Source: Thermoleophilia bacterium (lineage in GTDB: Bacteria > Actinomycetota > Thermoleophilia > Gaiellales > Gaiellaceae). From it: a stretch of 8,567 bases of DNA. Every line of letters begins with the position of its first letter. Position 1 is the first letter of the stretch. Of the stretch, positions 1-6,117 are shown piece after piece. Where the stretch lies: NCBI GenBank assembly GCA_016844515.1, contig JAERMP010000094.1, forward strand, positions 1-8,567, in the 5' to 3' direction. The translations under genes and the position numbers were made by a program. The notes under the pieces were generated by a model. That model was not told where the DNA came from and did no database searches. It saw only the letters and a list, made by a program, of their open reading frames with translations.

Positions 1-74
1 TTCTTGACCTGACGCTGACTCTTCCCGCAGAAGCTGCAAAGCAGCTGCTCGTTACCCTCGCTCGCCCGAGCCAC
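1..74 (-). CDS. clpX: ClpX, ATP-dependent Clp protease ATP-binding subunit (N-terminal fragment)
   Basis: ClpX is the AAA+ unfoldase that recognises substrates, unfolds them and feeds them into ClpP. Only the first 24 codons are in the window; the gene runs off the left edge. Reading the minus strand from a GTG at 74 gives MARASEGNEQLLCSFCGKSQ followed by RQVK. This is the start of the ClpX N-terminal C4 zinc-binding domain (first CxxC pair, L-C-S-F-C-G-K-S), which recruits adaptors and substrates. An AAAGGAG Shine-Dalgarno sequence sits about 5 nt before the GTG, which supports this start. The gene lies 44 bp downstream of clpP on the same strand, in the conserved tig-clpP-clpX order, so co-transcription is likely. 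The AAA+ motor domain lies outside the window. The identification rests on a short but very characteristic segment plus gene order. Confidence 0.9.
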   Translation of the reverse strand, partial: MARASEGNEQLLCSFCGKSQRQVK

Positions 75-118
75 GTGTCTCCTTTTACTCCGATTTCAAG
101 GTTAGGGGAAGGGGATAT

Positions 119-706
119 TTATGACCGGTGCTCGATCACCGTGTCAATGAGCCCGTATTCCTTGGCCTCGGGGGCGGTCATGTAGAAGTCGCGATCCATG
201 TCCTTCGAGAGTTTCTCGACCGTTTGACCCGTGTGCTTGGCCATGATCTCCTCCATTAGCCGCTTGAGGCTGATTACCTCCCGCGCCTGGATCTCGATCT
301 CGGTCGGCTGGCCGGAGAAGCCCGCTGAGCCCTGGTGGATGAGGATCTTCGAGTGAGGAAGTGCACTCCGCTTTCCGTGCGCGCCTCCGCCTAGGACGAC
401 CGCCGCCATCGACATGGCCATCCCGACGCAGATGGTCTGCACGTCGGGCTTGATGAACTGCATCGTGTCGTAGATCGCGAGGCCCGCGTAGACGATGCCG
501 CCCGGCGAGTTGATGTAGATCGAGATGTCCTTGTCCGGATCCTCGGACTCGAGATGAAGGAGCTGGGCGACGACGAGGTTCGCGATCTGGTCGTCGATCG
601 GCGTGCCCAGGAAGATGATCCGCTCGTTGAGCAGACGCGAGTAGATGTCGAACGAGCGCTCGCCGCGCGAGGTCTGCTCGATGACCATCGGAATCAGGGG
701 ACTCAT
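119..706 (-). CDS. clpP: ClpP, ATP-dependent Clp protease proteolytic subunit
   Basis: ClpP is the cytoplasmic serine peptidase that forms a barrel of two heptameric rings and degrades proteins unfolded by ClpX or ClpC. The 195-residue product has the usual family length. The catalytic triad is visible: Ser99 in GMAMSMA, His124 in ILIHQG and Asp173 in [15 protein letters not shown], with the same spacing as the E. coli enzyme. The substrate-groove motif INSPGG is at residues 66-70. The ATG at 706 was chosen because [26 protein letters not shown] matches ClpP N-termini closely and an AGGAG ribosome-binding site lies 7-8 nt upstream. A longer reading frame back to 895 only overlaps tig and is not credible. 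The start ATG overlaps the tig stop codon in an ATGA, so translational coupling is likely. One oddity is HQG after the catalytic His, where the usual motif is HQP. Whether it pairs with a second ClpP elsewhere, as in many actinobacteria, cannot be seen. Confidence 0.96.
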   Translation of the reverse strand: MSPLIPMVIEQTSRGERSFDIYSRLLNERIIFLGTPIDDQIANLVVAQLLHLESEDPDKDISIYINSPGGIVYAGLAIYDTMQFIKPDVQTICVGMAMSMAAVVLGGGAHGKRSALPHSKILIHQGSAGFSGQPTEIEIQAREVISLKRLMEEIMAKHTGQTVEKLSKDMDRDFYMTAPEAKEYGLIDTVIEHRS

Positions 707-2061
707 GCAGGCTCCTTGCTGCCGGGGGTCCACAACTTCGTGTCCCCCTCGGCTTTTTCCTTTTCGGGTGTCCAGAGCTTGTCTCTCGCCGCGGCGAGGT
801 CGGGCGCAATCGGCTTCACGTCTGCGACGAGGCGGTCGAGGGCGGCGCGCAGGCGAAGGTCCTCTCGGATCGACTCCTGTTGCCCGTGCGCCCACACGTC
901 CTCGATGAGGCCGTCGGGGTCGTCCTCTCCTGCCGACTCGGCCTCCTCGCGAAGGTACGCCTTCACCTCGTCGTCCGAGATCTCGATCCCGGCGCGCTCT
1001 GCGAGCGCCTCGAGGGCGAGCTCGCGCGCGATCGAGACGGCGGCCTCGAGCACCATCTGCCGCTGAAGCTCCTCGCCGCTGCCTCCGCTGGCGGCAAGGT
1101 AGGTCTCGAGTGAGATGCCGCGACGCTCGAGCGAGCGCACGAATCCCGTAAGGAGGTCGCCGGCTCGGGACCGGATCAGCGGGAGCGCGGGCTGCACCTC
1201 GGACGCGCGCACGAGCTCGTCGACGGACGAGATGCGGAAAGCGGCGTCGATCTCGGCATCGAGTTGCTCGCGGAGGGTTCCCTCGATGCTCGCGCGGAGC
1301 TCACCGAGCGTGTCGAACTCGCTGGCCGCGCGGGCGAGATCGTCGTCGAGCGGCGGCAAGACCTTCTCCTGCACCTCGCGAACAGTGATCCCGACGGTCG
1401 ACTCGGTGCCGTCGGCAAGCGGGAACGAGACCTCTTTCGTGTCGCCGGCGGACGCGCCGAGGAGCGCCGACTCGAGCTCGCCCGCCATGCGGCCGGCTCC
1501 GAGCTCGACGACTGTGTCGCGTTGTGCATCGCCCTTCGAGTCGACCAGATCGACGACGAGCGTGTCTCCGTCGCGTGCAGGGCGACCGTCCGCAGGCACC
1601 AGCTCGGCCACGGACTCACGGAGAGCCTCGAGCTCGGCGTCCACCGACTCCTGCGGCACCTCGACCTCTGCGCGGGGCACCTCGAGCCCCGTCCAGTCGG
1701 CAATCTCGGGAAGCGCCTGGACTTCGACCGTGGCCGTGAACCTCCAGGCCTCGTCGGCGGTGCCGGGAAGCTCGAACTCGTACTGAGGCTCCGCGATCGG
1801 GCGGACGCGACTGCGGGAAGCCGCGCTCCAGAACCAGCCGCCGATGTGACTGTCGACCGCCTCGGCGTAGATCCTGTCCTTGCCCAGCCGCGACACGAGG
1901 ACGGGCTGCGGGATCTTCCCCTTGCGAAAGCCGGGGATCTTGACGCTCTCCGAGAGGTCGGACATCGCGTGCTCGACCGCGTGCTGCACCTGGTCGGGCG
2001 AGACGTCGACGGTGAAGCGAACGCGGTTCTCGCCCAGTTCCTCTACGGCGGTGGTGGACAC
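703..2061 (-). CDS. tig: Trigger factor, ribosome-associated chaperone
   Basis: Trigger factor binds the ribosomal exit tunnel and shields nascent chains. From the GTG start chosen here the protein has 452 residues, typical for the family. The N-terminal ribosome-binding domain covers about residues 1-110 and contains the signature GFRKGK at 44-49. A central PPIase/FKBP-like region spans about 155-235 and ends in the family-typical [11 protein letters not shown]. The C-terminal helical chaperone domain follows to about 425. The central domain is short: the FIPGFE-type segment reads RMAGELE, so prolyl isomerase activity is doubtful. The acidic/lysine-rich tail carries KLWTP twice, 14 residues apart. 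The start is uncertain: GTG at 2061 gives [16 protein letters not shown], a family-like N-terminus, while a TTG at 2073 would add four residues; neither has a strong ribosome-binding site. The stop overlaps the clpP start by 4 bp. It is the first gene of the tig-clpP-clpX operon, with its promoter expected in 2062-2170. Confidence 0.94.
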   Translation of the reverse strand: MSTTAVEELGENRVRFTVDVSPDQVQHAVEHAMSDLSESVKIPGFRKGKIPQPVLVSRLGKDRIYAEAVDSHIGGWFWSAASRSRVRPIAEPQYEFELPGTADEAWRFTATVEVQALPEIADWTGLEVPRAEVEVPQESVDAELEALRESVAELVPADGRPARDGDTLVVDLVDSKGDAQRDTVVELGAGRMAGELESALLGASAGDTKEVSFPLADGTESTVGITVREVQEKVLPPLDDDLARAASEFDTLGELRASIEGTLREQLDAEIDAAFRISSVDELVRASEVQPALPLIRSRAGDLLTGFVRSLERRGISLETYLAASGGSGEELQRQMVLEAAVSIARELALEALAERAGIEISDDEVKAYLREEAESAGEDDPDGLIEDVWAHGQQESIREDLRLRAALDRLVADVKPIAPDLAAARDKLWTPEKEKAEGDTKLWTPGSKEPA

Positions 2062-2113
2062 GTGGCCATTCAACCAGCCTGGGGTGGGGTCACGGCGGAT
2101 CGAACGACAGCGA

Positions 2114-2144
2114 CGTCTTTACAGTGCCTGGCACTGGAAAGGCG
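2114..2144. promoter_or_regulatory. Palindrome in the tig/oxidase divergent intergenic region
   Basis: The 109-bp gap between the divergent starts of tig and the oxidase gene contains a perfect 15-bp inverted repeat, CAGTGCCTGGCACTG, at 2122-2136. The symmetry extends outwards to CTTTA/GAAAG (2117-2141, one mismatch) and to CG/CG at 2114-2144, with one further T-G pair. Its central position between two divergent genes suits an operator for a dimeric regulator acting on one or both. It would also form a stable RNA hairpin in a plus-strand transcript, and it could be a copy of a dispersed palindromic repeat. No convincing -35/-10 pair could be assigned for either gene. The stretch from 2145 to 2160 is purine rich (repeated GA and AAAA) and may serve as a weak ribosome-binding region for the oxidase gene. 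The function is inferred; only the symmetry is observed. Confidence 0.5.
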
Positions 2145-2170
2145 AAAAGAGAGAGAAAAGCTGTCCACAG

Positions 2171-3292
2171 ATGGGTGAGCGGTACGACGTCGTCGTGGTC
2201 GGAGTAGGCGGAATGGGCAGTGCGGCCCTGTACCACCTCGCCCGCAGAGGGAAGCGTGTGCTCGGGCTCGAGCGCTTCGACGTCCCCAACGACATGGGCT
2301 CGTCCCACGGAATCACTCGCGTCATACGGCTCGCCTACTTCGAGCACTCCGACTACGTCCCGCTGCTCCGGCGGGCGTACGAGCTTTGGCGCGAGCTCGA
2401 GAGCGAGGCCGGCGAGCAGCTCCTCCACATCACCGGGATCGTGGAGGCCGGCGAGCGGATATACGACGGTGCGCTTCGGTCCTGCTCCGATCACGGCATC
2501 CCGCACGAGACGATCGACGGCCGTGAGCTCGGTCGCCGCTACCCCGCGTTTCGCCTCCCCCCGGATCTCCCCGTGTTCGTGCAGGCCGACGGCGGCTTTC
2601 TCCTCCCAGAGCGCTGCATCGTCGCGCACGTGAGCGGAGCGCTGGCCCGGGGCGCCGTCGTGCGAGCACGCGAGCGGGTCCTCGAGTGGACGGAGACCGA
2701 GAACGGTGTACGGGTGCGAACGGATCGTCGAGTCGTGGAGGCTGAGCGCCTCGTGCTGACTGCCGGCGCGTGGTCGCAGGACGTCGCCCGGCTACCTTCT
2801 GGGCTCGCCGGCGCCTTGCGCCAAGCGCTCGCCTGGTTCCAACCCGGGCGTCCCGAGCTCTTCACTCCCGAGCGGCTGCCCGTGTTCAACCTGGTCTTGG
2901 ACGGCGAGCACTTCTACGGATTCCCGGTGTTCGGCGTCCCGGGTTTCAAGGTCGGTCGCTACGACCACTTCGGCCAAGCCGGCGATCCCGATGCGATCTC
3001 CCGCGAGCCGACGATGGCCGATGAGGCTCCGCTGCGCGCGTTCGCCGAGCGCTATTTCCCCGAGGGAGCAGGGCCTACGATCGCGCTCAAGACGTGCCTC
3101 TTCGAGCCCTCACCCGACGAGCACTTCCTCATCGACCGACACCCTGACGCATCGAGCGCGATCGTCGGAGCGGGCTTCTCCGGTCACGGCTTCAAGTTCT
3201 GCTCGGTCGTGGGAGAGATCCTCGCCGACATCGCCGTGGACGGGACGACGAGCCACGACATCGACTTCCTGCGCCTAGCACGATTCGCGTAG
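2171..3292 (+). CDS. solA: FAD-dependent N-methyl-amino-acid oxidase (monomeric sarcosine oxidase / N-methyltryptophan oxidase family)
   Basis: The product (373 residues, close to E. coli MTOX and Bacillus MSOX) is a flavoenzyme expected to oxidise a secondary N-methyl amine (sarcosine, N-methyltryptophan or similar) with O2, giving the free amine, formaldehyde and H2O2 in the cytoplasm. The Rossmann motif VVVGVGGMGSA is at 8-18, followed by the acidic end of the second strand at LERFD. The family motif GSSHGITRVIR spans 43-53 and keeps the His and two Arg of the MSOX active site. Lys260 in GFKVG aligns with the oxygen-activating Lys. Cys309 in KTCLFEPSPDEHF aligns with the Cys that binds FAD covalently, and GFSGHGFKF is at 335-343. 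The ATG at 2171 was chosen because the Rossmann strand begins six residues later; upstream in-frame sequence overlaps tig. No strong Shine-Dalgarno sequence is seen. The gene is divergent from tig and followed by a tRNA gene. The exact substrate cannot be decided from sequence, so the symbol is by family. Confidence 0.88.
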   Translation: MGERYDVVVVGVGGMGSAALYHLARRGKRVLGLERFDVPNDMGSSHGITRVIRLAYFEHSDYVPLLRRAYELWRELESEAGEQLLHITGIVEAGERIYDGALRSCSDHGIPHETIDGRELGRRYPAFRLPPDLPVFVQADGGFLLPERCIVAHVSGALARGAVVRARERVLEWTETENGVRVRTDRRVVEAERLVLTAGAWSQDVARLPSGLAGALRQALAWFQPGRPELFTPERLPVFNLVLDGEHFYGFPVFGVPGFKVGRYDHFGQAGDPDAISREPTMADEAPLRAFAERYFPEGAGPTIALKTCLFEPSPDEHFLIDRHPDASSAIVGAGFSGHGFKFCSVVGEILADIAVDGTTSHDIDFLRLARFA

Positions 3293-3297
3293 GCGCC

Positions 3298-3303
3298 TAT
3301 CCT
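3298..3303 (+). promoter_or_regulatory. Candidate -10 box for tRNA-Leu
   Basis: The hexamer TATCCT lies 8 bp before the first base of the tRNA, the right distance for a transcription start a base or two upstream of the mature 5' end. It matches the conserved first, second and last positions of a -10 box. No good -35 hexamer is visible 16-18 bp upstream, where the sequence is still inside the oxidase coding region. The tRNA could instead be read through from the upstream gene. A 10-bp palindrome, TAGGCGCCTA (3290-3299), spans the oxidase stop codon and overlaps this box. Confidence 0.35.
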
Positions 3304-3311
3304 GTCGTCAC

Positions 3312-3395
3312 GCGGGCGTGGCGGAACTGGCAGACGCGGCGGGTTTAGGTCCCGTTGGGCTTCGGCTCTTGGAGGTTCGAGTCCTCCCGCCCGCA
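3312..3395 (+). tRNA. tRNA-Leu (anticodon UAG)
   Basis: An 84-nt class II tRNA that decodes CUA and other CUN leucine codons. The acceptor stem GCGGGCG (3312-3318) pairs with CGCCCGC (3388-3394), with discriminator base A at 3395. The D arm begins with TGGCGGAACTGG. The anticodon arm is GCGGG / CCCGT around the loop TTTAGGT (3344-3350), placing TAG at 3346-3348. The long variable arm is a GGGC-TTCG-GCTC hairpin, diagnostic of Leu/Ser/Tyr tRNAs, and with the anticodon it gives Leu. The T arm is GGAGG-TTCGAGT-CCTCC. CCA is not encoded, so it must be added after transcription. The gene stands alone between two protein genes. Confidence 0.97.
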
Positions 3396-3408
3396 CTGCC
3401 TGGTCGCA

Positions 3409-3442
3409 GAGACCGGGATCTGCTCGCGCAGACCCCGGTCTC
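3409..3442 (+). terminator. Strong hairpin after tRNA-Leu, likely terminator or 3' processing structure
   Basis: Starting 14 nt after the tRNA, GAGACCGGG (3409-3417) pairs perfectly with CCCGGTCTC (3434-3442). Inside it CTGC (3420-3423) pairs with GCAG (3428-3431) around a TCGC loop, separated by a small AT/AC internal loop. This is a 13-bp GC-rich stem. There is no T tract after it, so it would be a U-less terminator of the type often proposed in high-GC actinobacteria, or a structure that guides tRNA 3' trimming. The position directly behind an isolated tRNA favours termination. Confidence 0.55.
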
Positions 3443-3458
3443 GCGAAGATCCCTGAAG

Positions 3459-3477
3459 GCGGCCGCTGCGCGGCCGC
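3459..3477. repeat. GC palindrome with two GCGGCCGC octamers
   Basis: Two copies of the self-complementary octamer GCGGCCGC flank a TGC spacer, so the 19 bp can form an 8-bp hairpin in either strand. It lies 17 bp beyond the tRNA-Leu hairpin and 57 bp before the YihY-family gene. It may be a second part of a tandem terminator or chance in GC-rich DNA. The remaining sequence in 3396-3533 shows no convincing coding region; only a GAAAGGTGG ribosome-binding site (3521-3529) for the next gene is evident. Confidence 0.4.
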
Positions 3478-3533
3478 GGCGCTACTACGAGTCCTTCGAC
3501 CCGTAGCTCAATGAGTTCTGGAAAGGTGGCGGC

Positions 3534-4376
3534 GTGCGGAGGATTTTCAATCGCGCGCGAGAGTACGGGCTCGAGATCATGGCGTCGTACAGCCGCCACG
3601 CCGGCTCGCAGCTCTCGGCGGCCATCGCCTACCGCGTCCTCTTCTCTCTCGTCCCGTTCGCGGCGTTCCTCCTCACGATCCTCGACACCGTGCTCCCGTC
3701 CTCGAGGCGAGAGCAATTCGTCCAGTGGCTCTTCGGCGTGTTTCCCGGCACTGAACTGGAACAGAGCATCGACAACACACTCGCCACGTCCGGCACCTCG
3801 GCGCCGATCGTCGGGGTGATCGCGCTCGGGGTGCTGCTTTGGGGCGCGAGCGGGATGATGGCCTCGATCCGGATCGCCTTTCGCGTCATCTGGGACCGCG
3901 AGTCAGGCCCGACCTACGTCCGCAGCAAGCTGCGGGACTTCGCGCTCGTCGGTGTTGCAGGCGCGCTCGTCGTCGCGGCGTTCGGGCTCTCGGTCATCGT
4001 CCGAATCGTCGTGCAAACCGGGTCCGATCTCTCGGATGCACTCGGCTTCACGAACGGCGCGTCCGCTGTGTCGACCGTCGTCGAGGTCATGTCGTCAACG
4101 TTCGTGATCTTCGCCGCGCTGCTCGCCCTCTACCGGTTCGTGCCGCCCGTCACCATGACGCTTGCCCGGCTGTGGCCGAGCGCGCTCGCTGCCGCAATCG
4201 CGTTCCACCTCGCCGTCTACGGCTACGCCGTCTACGCGACGAGATTCGCAAGCTTCAACACCATCTACGGTCCGATCGGTGCCGTCCTGGTGTTCCTGCT
4301 GCTCGTCTACCTGCTCGCTGCGATCGTGCTCCTCGGTGCCGAGACGGCGGCAGCCCGCTCACGGTCGAGCGTCTGA
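3534..4376 (+). CDS. YihY/BrkB-family inner-membrane protein
   Basis: A 280-residue integral membrane protein of the YihY/BrkB (UPF0761) family, once misnamed ribonuclease BN; the true molecular function of the family is unsettled. The N-terminal signature is present as SQLSAAIAYRVLFSLVPFAAFLLTIL (residues 25-50). Further hydrophobic segments lie at about 90-116, 136-161, 180-202, 213-235 and 246-269. The family hallmark near the end, NTIYGPIGAVLVFLLLVYL followed by ALIVLLGAE-like sequence, is at 242-270. The length is near the usual family size. The GTG at 3534 has a good GAAAGGTGG ribosome-binding site 4 nt upstream, and the translated N-terminus is amphipathic and basic, as in relatives. 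An ATG at 3511 is out of frame. The last 18 bp overlap the 3' end of the convergent SulP gene. The upstream tRNA and hairpin suggest it has its own promoter within 3443-3520, which could not be pinpointed. Confidence 0.88.
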   Translation: MRRIFNRAREYGLEIMASYSRHAGSQLSAAIAYRVLFSLVPFAAFLLTILDTVLPSSRREQFVQWLFGVFPGTELEQSIDNTLATSGTSAPIVGVIALGVLLWGASGMMASIRIAFRVIWDRESGPTYVRSKLRDFALVGVAGALVVAAFGLSVIVRIVVQTGSDLSDALGFTNGASAVSTVVEVMSSTFVIFAALLALYRFVPPVTMTLARLWPSALAAAIAFHLAVYGYAVYATRFASFNTIYGPIGAVLVFLLLVYLLAAIVLLGAETAAARSRSSV

Positions 4377-6086
4377 TCCTGTCTCCAAGAAGTCGGCCAC
4401 CGCCGAGCGCAGAGTTGGGAACAGCCGGAAGGAGTCGATAGCGCCCGCGCTCTCTGCCCTCCGGAGCACATCGTGAACCGGGCCCTTGATCCGGGCGAAC
4501 ACAAGCTCGACACCGCGCCCCGCAAGCTCACGCTGAAGCTCACCGATCATGTCCAAAGCGGTCGTGTCGACGTGCGTGACGGCACTCGCGTCGACGATGA
4601 CCGTCCGGACGGGCGGCTCGGCGCCGGCCACGAGCTCACGGACGTGGTCACGGAACATCGTCGCGTTGGCGAAGAAGATCTCCTGGTCGAAGCGGAAGAT
4701 CACGAGGCCCGGGTACGTCTCTCCGTCGGGATGCCGCGAGATGTCGCGGAAGCCGTAGTCCTCGTCGCCCTCCTCCCCTCCGCGCAGACGCCCGAGCACC
4801 GCGATATGAGGCGTGAAGCTGCGGTAGACCAGTGCAGCCAGCGAAGCGAACACGGCGATGACGATGCCGCCGAGCACTCCCGCGAGAAGTACCCCGAGCA
4901 GGCAGAGCGCCGCAAGAGCGAAGTCGACGACGTCGAGCCTCCAGAGCCGCTGAAGCTCGGCTCGACGAATGAGCGGGAGCACCGCCGCGATCACGATCGC
5001 CGCCAAGGTCGCGCTGGGCAGATCGGCGAAGAACCCGGTGAGGAGCAAGATCGTCGCGATCACCAGCGCAACGTTCAGAAGCCCGGCGAGCTGGGATCGC
5101 TGCCCCATGGCATCGCCGACTGTTGTTCGTGAGACGCTCGCGTCGATGGGGAACCCCTGAGAGAGACCCGCGCCGACGTTCGCCGCACCGATGGCGACCA
5201 GCTCCCGATTGACATCGACCTCGTACCCGTTCGCGACCGCGAACTTCCGCGCAGCGGCAATCGACTCTGCATAGGCGAGGAGCGCGACTCCCGCGGCAGA
5301 CCACAACACGCGCTGAAAGTCGCCGAACGGAATATCGGGAAGCCCCAGGTCGGGGAGCGAGGAGGGCAGAGGGCCAAGGAGCGCAACGTCCTTGTCCGAG
5401 AGATCGAGAAGTCGAGCCGCAGCAACCCCCGCGATCACGGCGATGAGTGCGCCAGGGACACGTGGCGCGACGACGTGAAGCCCGAGGACGAGCGCGAGGG
5501 ACGAGACGCCGACGATGCCAGTCCACCAATCGATCTGGCCAAGCTCGCCGAGGACGTCCCACAGCTTCTCGAAGAACCCGCCGGTCGAGCTCGGAATGCC
5601 GAGCAGCGCGGGAACTTGTCCGACCACGATCGTCAGAGCGAGTCCGATGAAGTACCCGACGAGAACTGGGCGCGCGAGGAACTCGGCGACGAAGCCGAGT
5701 CGCGCAAACCCCGCCACCATCAGGAAGAGCCCGGTGACGAGGGCGAGCGCCGAGGAGAGAGCGAGATAGGTCCCGACGTCTCCGGCGGCGAGCGGAGCTA
5801 CGGTCGCCGCTGTCAACACCGCCACCCCGGAGCTGGGGCCGACGTTGAGCTGTCGGCTGGTGCCGAGAATCCCGTAGACGAGAAGACCGGCGATCGCGGC
5901 GTACAAGCCGTACACCGGCGCGACCCCGGCCAGCGCTGCGTACGCCATCGACTGCGGCACGAGCACTGCCCACACGGCGAGCGCCGCAACAGCGTCGCGC
6001 TTGAGCAACGCACGCCACTGCGGCAGCCATTCGGTCGCTGGGATGGCCCACACGACGCCATCACGCCATCCGGTCTTGCGGGTCAC
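4359..6086 (-). CDS. SulP/SLC26-family anion transporter with C-terminal STAS domain
   Basis: A 575-residue secondary transporter or channel for anions such as sulfate or bicarbonate; the substrate cannot be read from sequence. The membrane domain covers about residues 28-425 and begins with the SulP signature VPQSMAYAALAGVAPVYGLY (43-62), followed by NVGPSSGVAV (81-90). A further conserved block runs from YAESIAAARKFA through NRELVAIGAANVGAGLSQGFP (272-313) to ASVSRTTVGDAMGQRSQLAGL. The cytoplasmic STAS domain spans about 445-568, with VIVDASAVTHVDTTALDMIGEL at its core; where many STAS domains have a Ser, the motif reads DTTAL. The GTG at 6086 gives a typical short cytosolic N-terminus; its ribosome-binding site is weak. 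The gene converges on the YihY-family gene, overlapping it by 18 bp, and is divergent from the formylglycine-generating enzyme gene across a 216-bp structured gap. No carbonic anhydrase or sulfur-assimilation gene is adjacent to indicate the substrate. Confidence 0.92.
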   Translation of the reverse strand: MTRKTGWRDGVVWAIPATEWLPQWRALLKRDAVAALAVWAVLVPQSMAYAALAGVAPVYGLYAAIAGLLVYGILGTSRQLNVGPSSGVAVLTAATVAPLAAGDVGTYLALSSALALVTGLFLMVAGFARLGFVAEFLARPVLVGYFIGLALTIVVGQVPALLGIPSSTGGFFEKLWDVLGELGQIDWWTGIVGVSSLALVLGLHVVAPRVPGALIAVIAGVAAARLLDLSDKDVALLGPLPSSLPDLGLPDIPFGDFQRVLWSAAGVALLAYAESIAAARKFAVANGYEVDVNRELVAIGAANVGAGLSQGFPIDASVSRTTVGDAMGQRSQLAGLLNVALVIATILLLTGFFADLPSATLAAIVIAAVLPLIRRAELQRLWRLDVVDFALAALCLLGVLLAGVLGGIVIAVFASLAALVYRSFTPHIAVLGRLRGGEEGDEDYGFRDISRHPDGETYPGLVIFRFDQEIFFANATMFRDHVRELVAGAEPPVRTVIVDASAVTHVDTTALDMIGELQRELAGRGVELVFARIKGPVHDVLRRAESAGAIDSFRLFPTLRSAVADFLETGSDARP

Positions 6087-6117
6087 CCCGCGACCCTAGG
6101 CGATGAGACGGGTCACG

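Noticed and set aside
707..895. N-terminal extension of clpP by 63 residues from an upstream start in the same frame
   Set aside because: It lies wholly inside tig in another frame, is Arg/Pro rich like antisense noise, and the ATG at 706 has a good ribosome-binding site and the family-typical N-terminus.
1880..2170. Upstream extension of the oxidase gene to an in-frame start at 1880
   Set aside because: It runs antisense through the tig start region and the palindrome. The Rossmann fold motif begins just after the ATG at 2171, as expected for the family.
1264..2178. 304-residue plus-strand reading frame opposite tig
   Set aside because: It is an antisense shadow of tig with no hydrophobic core or domain pattern; the tig frame is unambiguous.
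3290..3299. Palindrome TAGGCGCCTA at the oxidase stop codon as a terminator
   Set aside because: A 10-bp palindrome without loop space or T tract cannot form a useful hairpin; it is more likely chance or part of the tRNA promoter region.
3318..3506. 62-residue reading frame beginning with MAELADAAGLG
   Set aside because: It is the tRNA-Leu gene and its downstream hairpins read as protein; this false peptide is a common tRNA shadow.
4648..6051. 467-residue minus-strand reading frame in another frame of sulP
   Set aside because: Its composition is dominated by Arg, Ser and Ala with no domain pattern; the SulP frame in the same place has clear family signatures.
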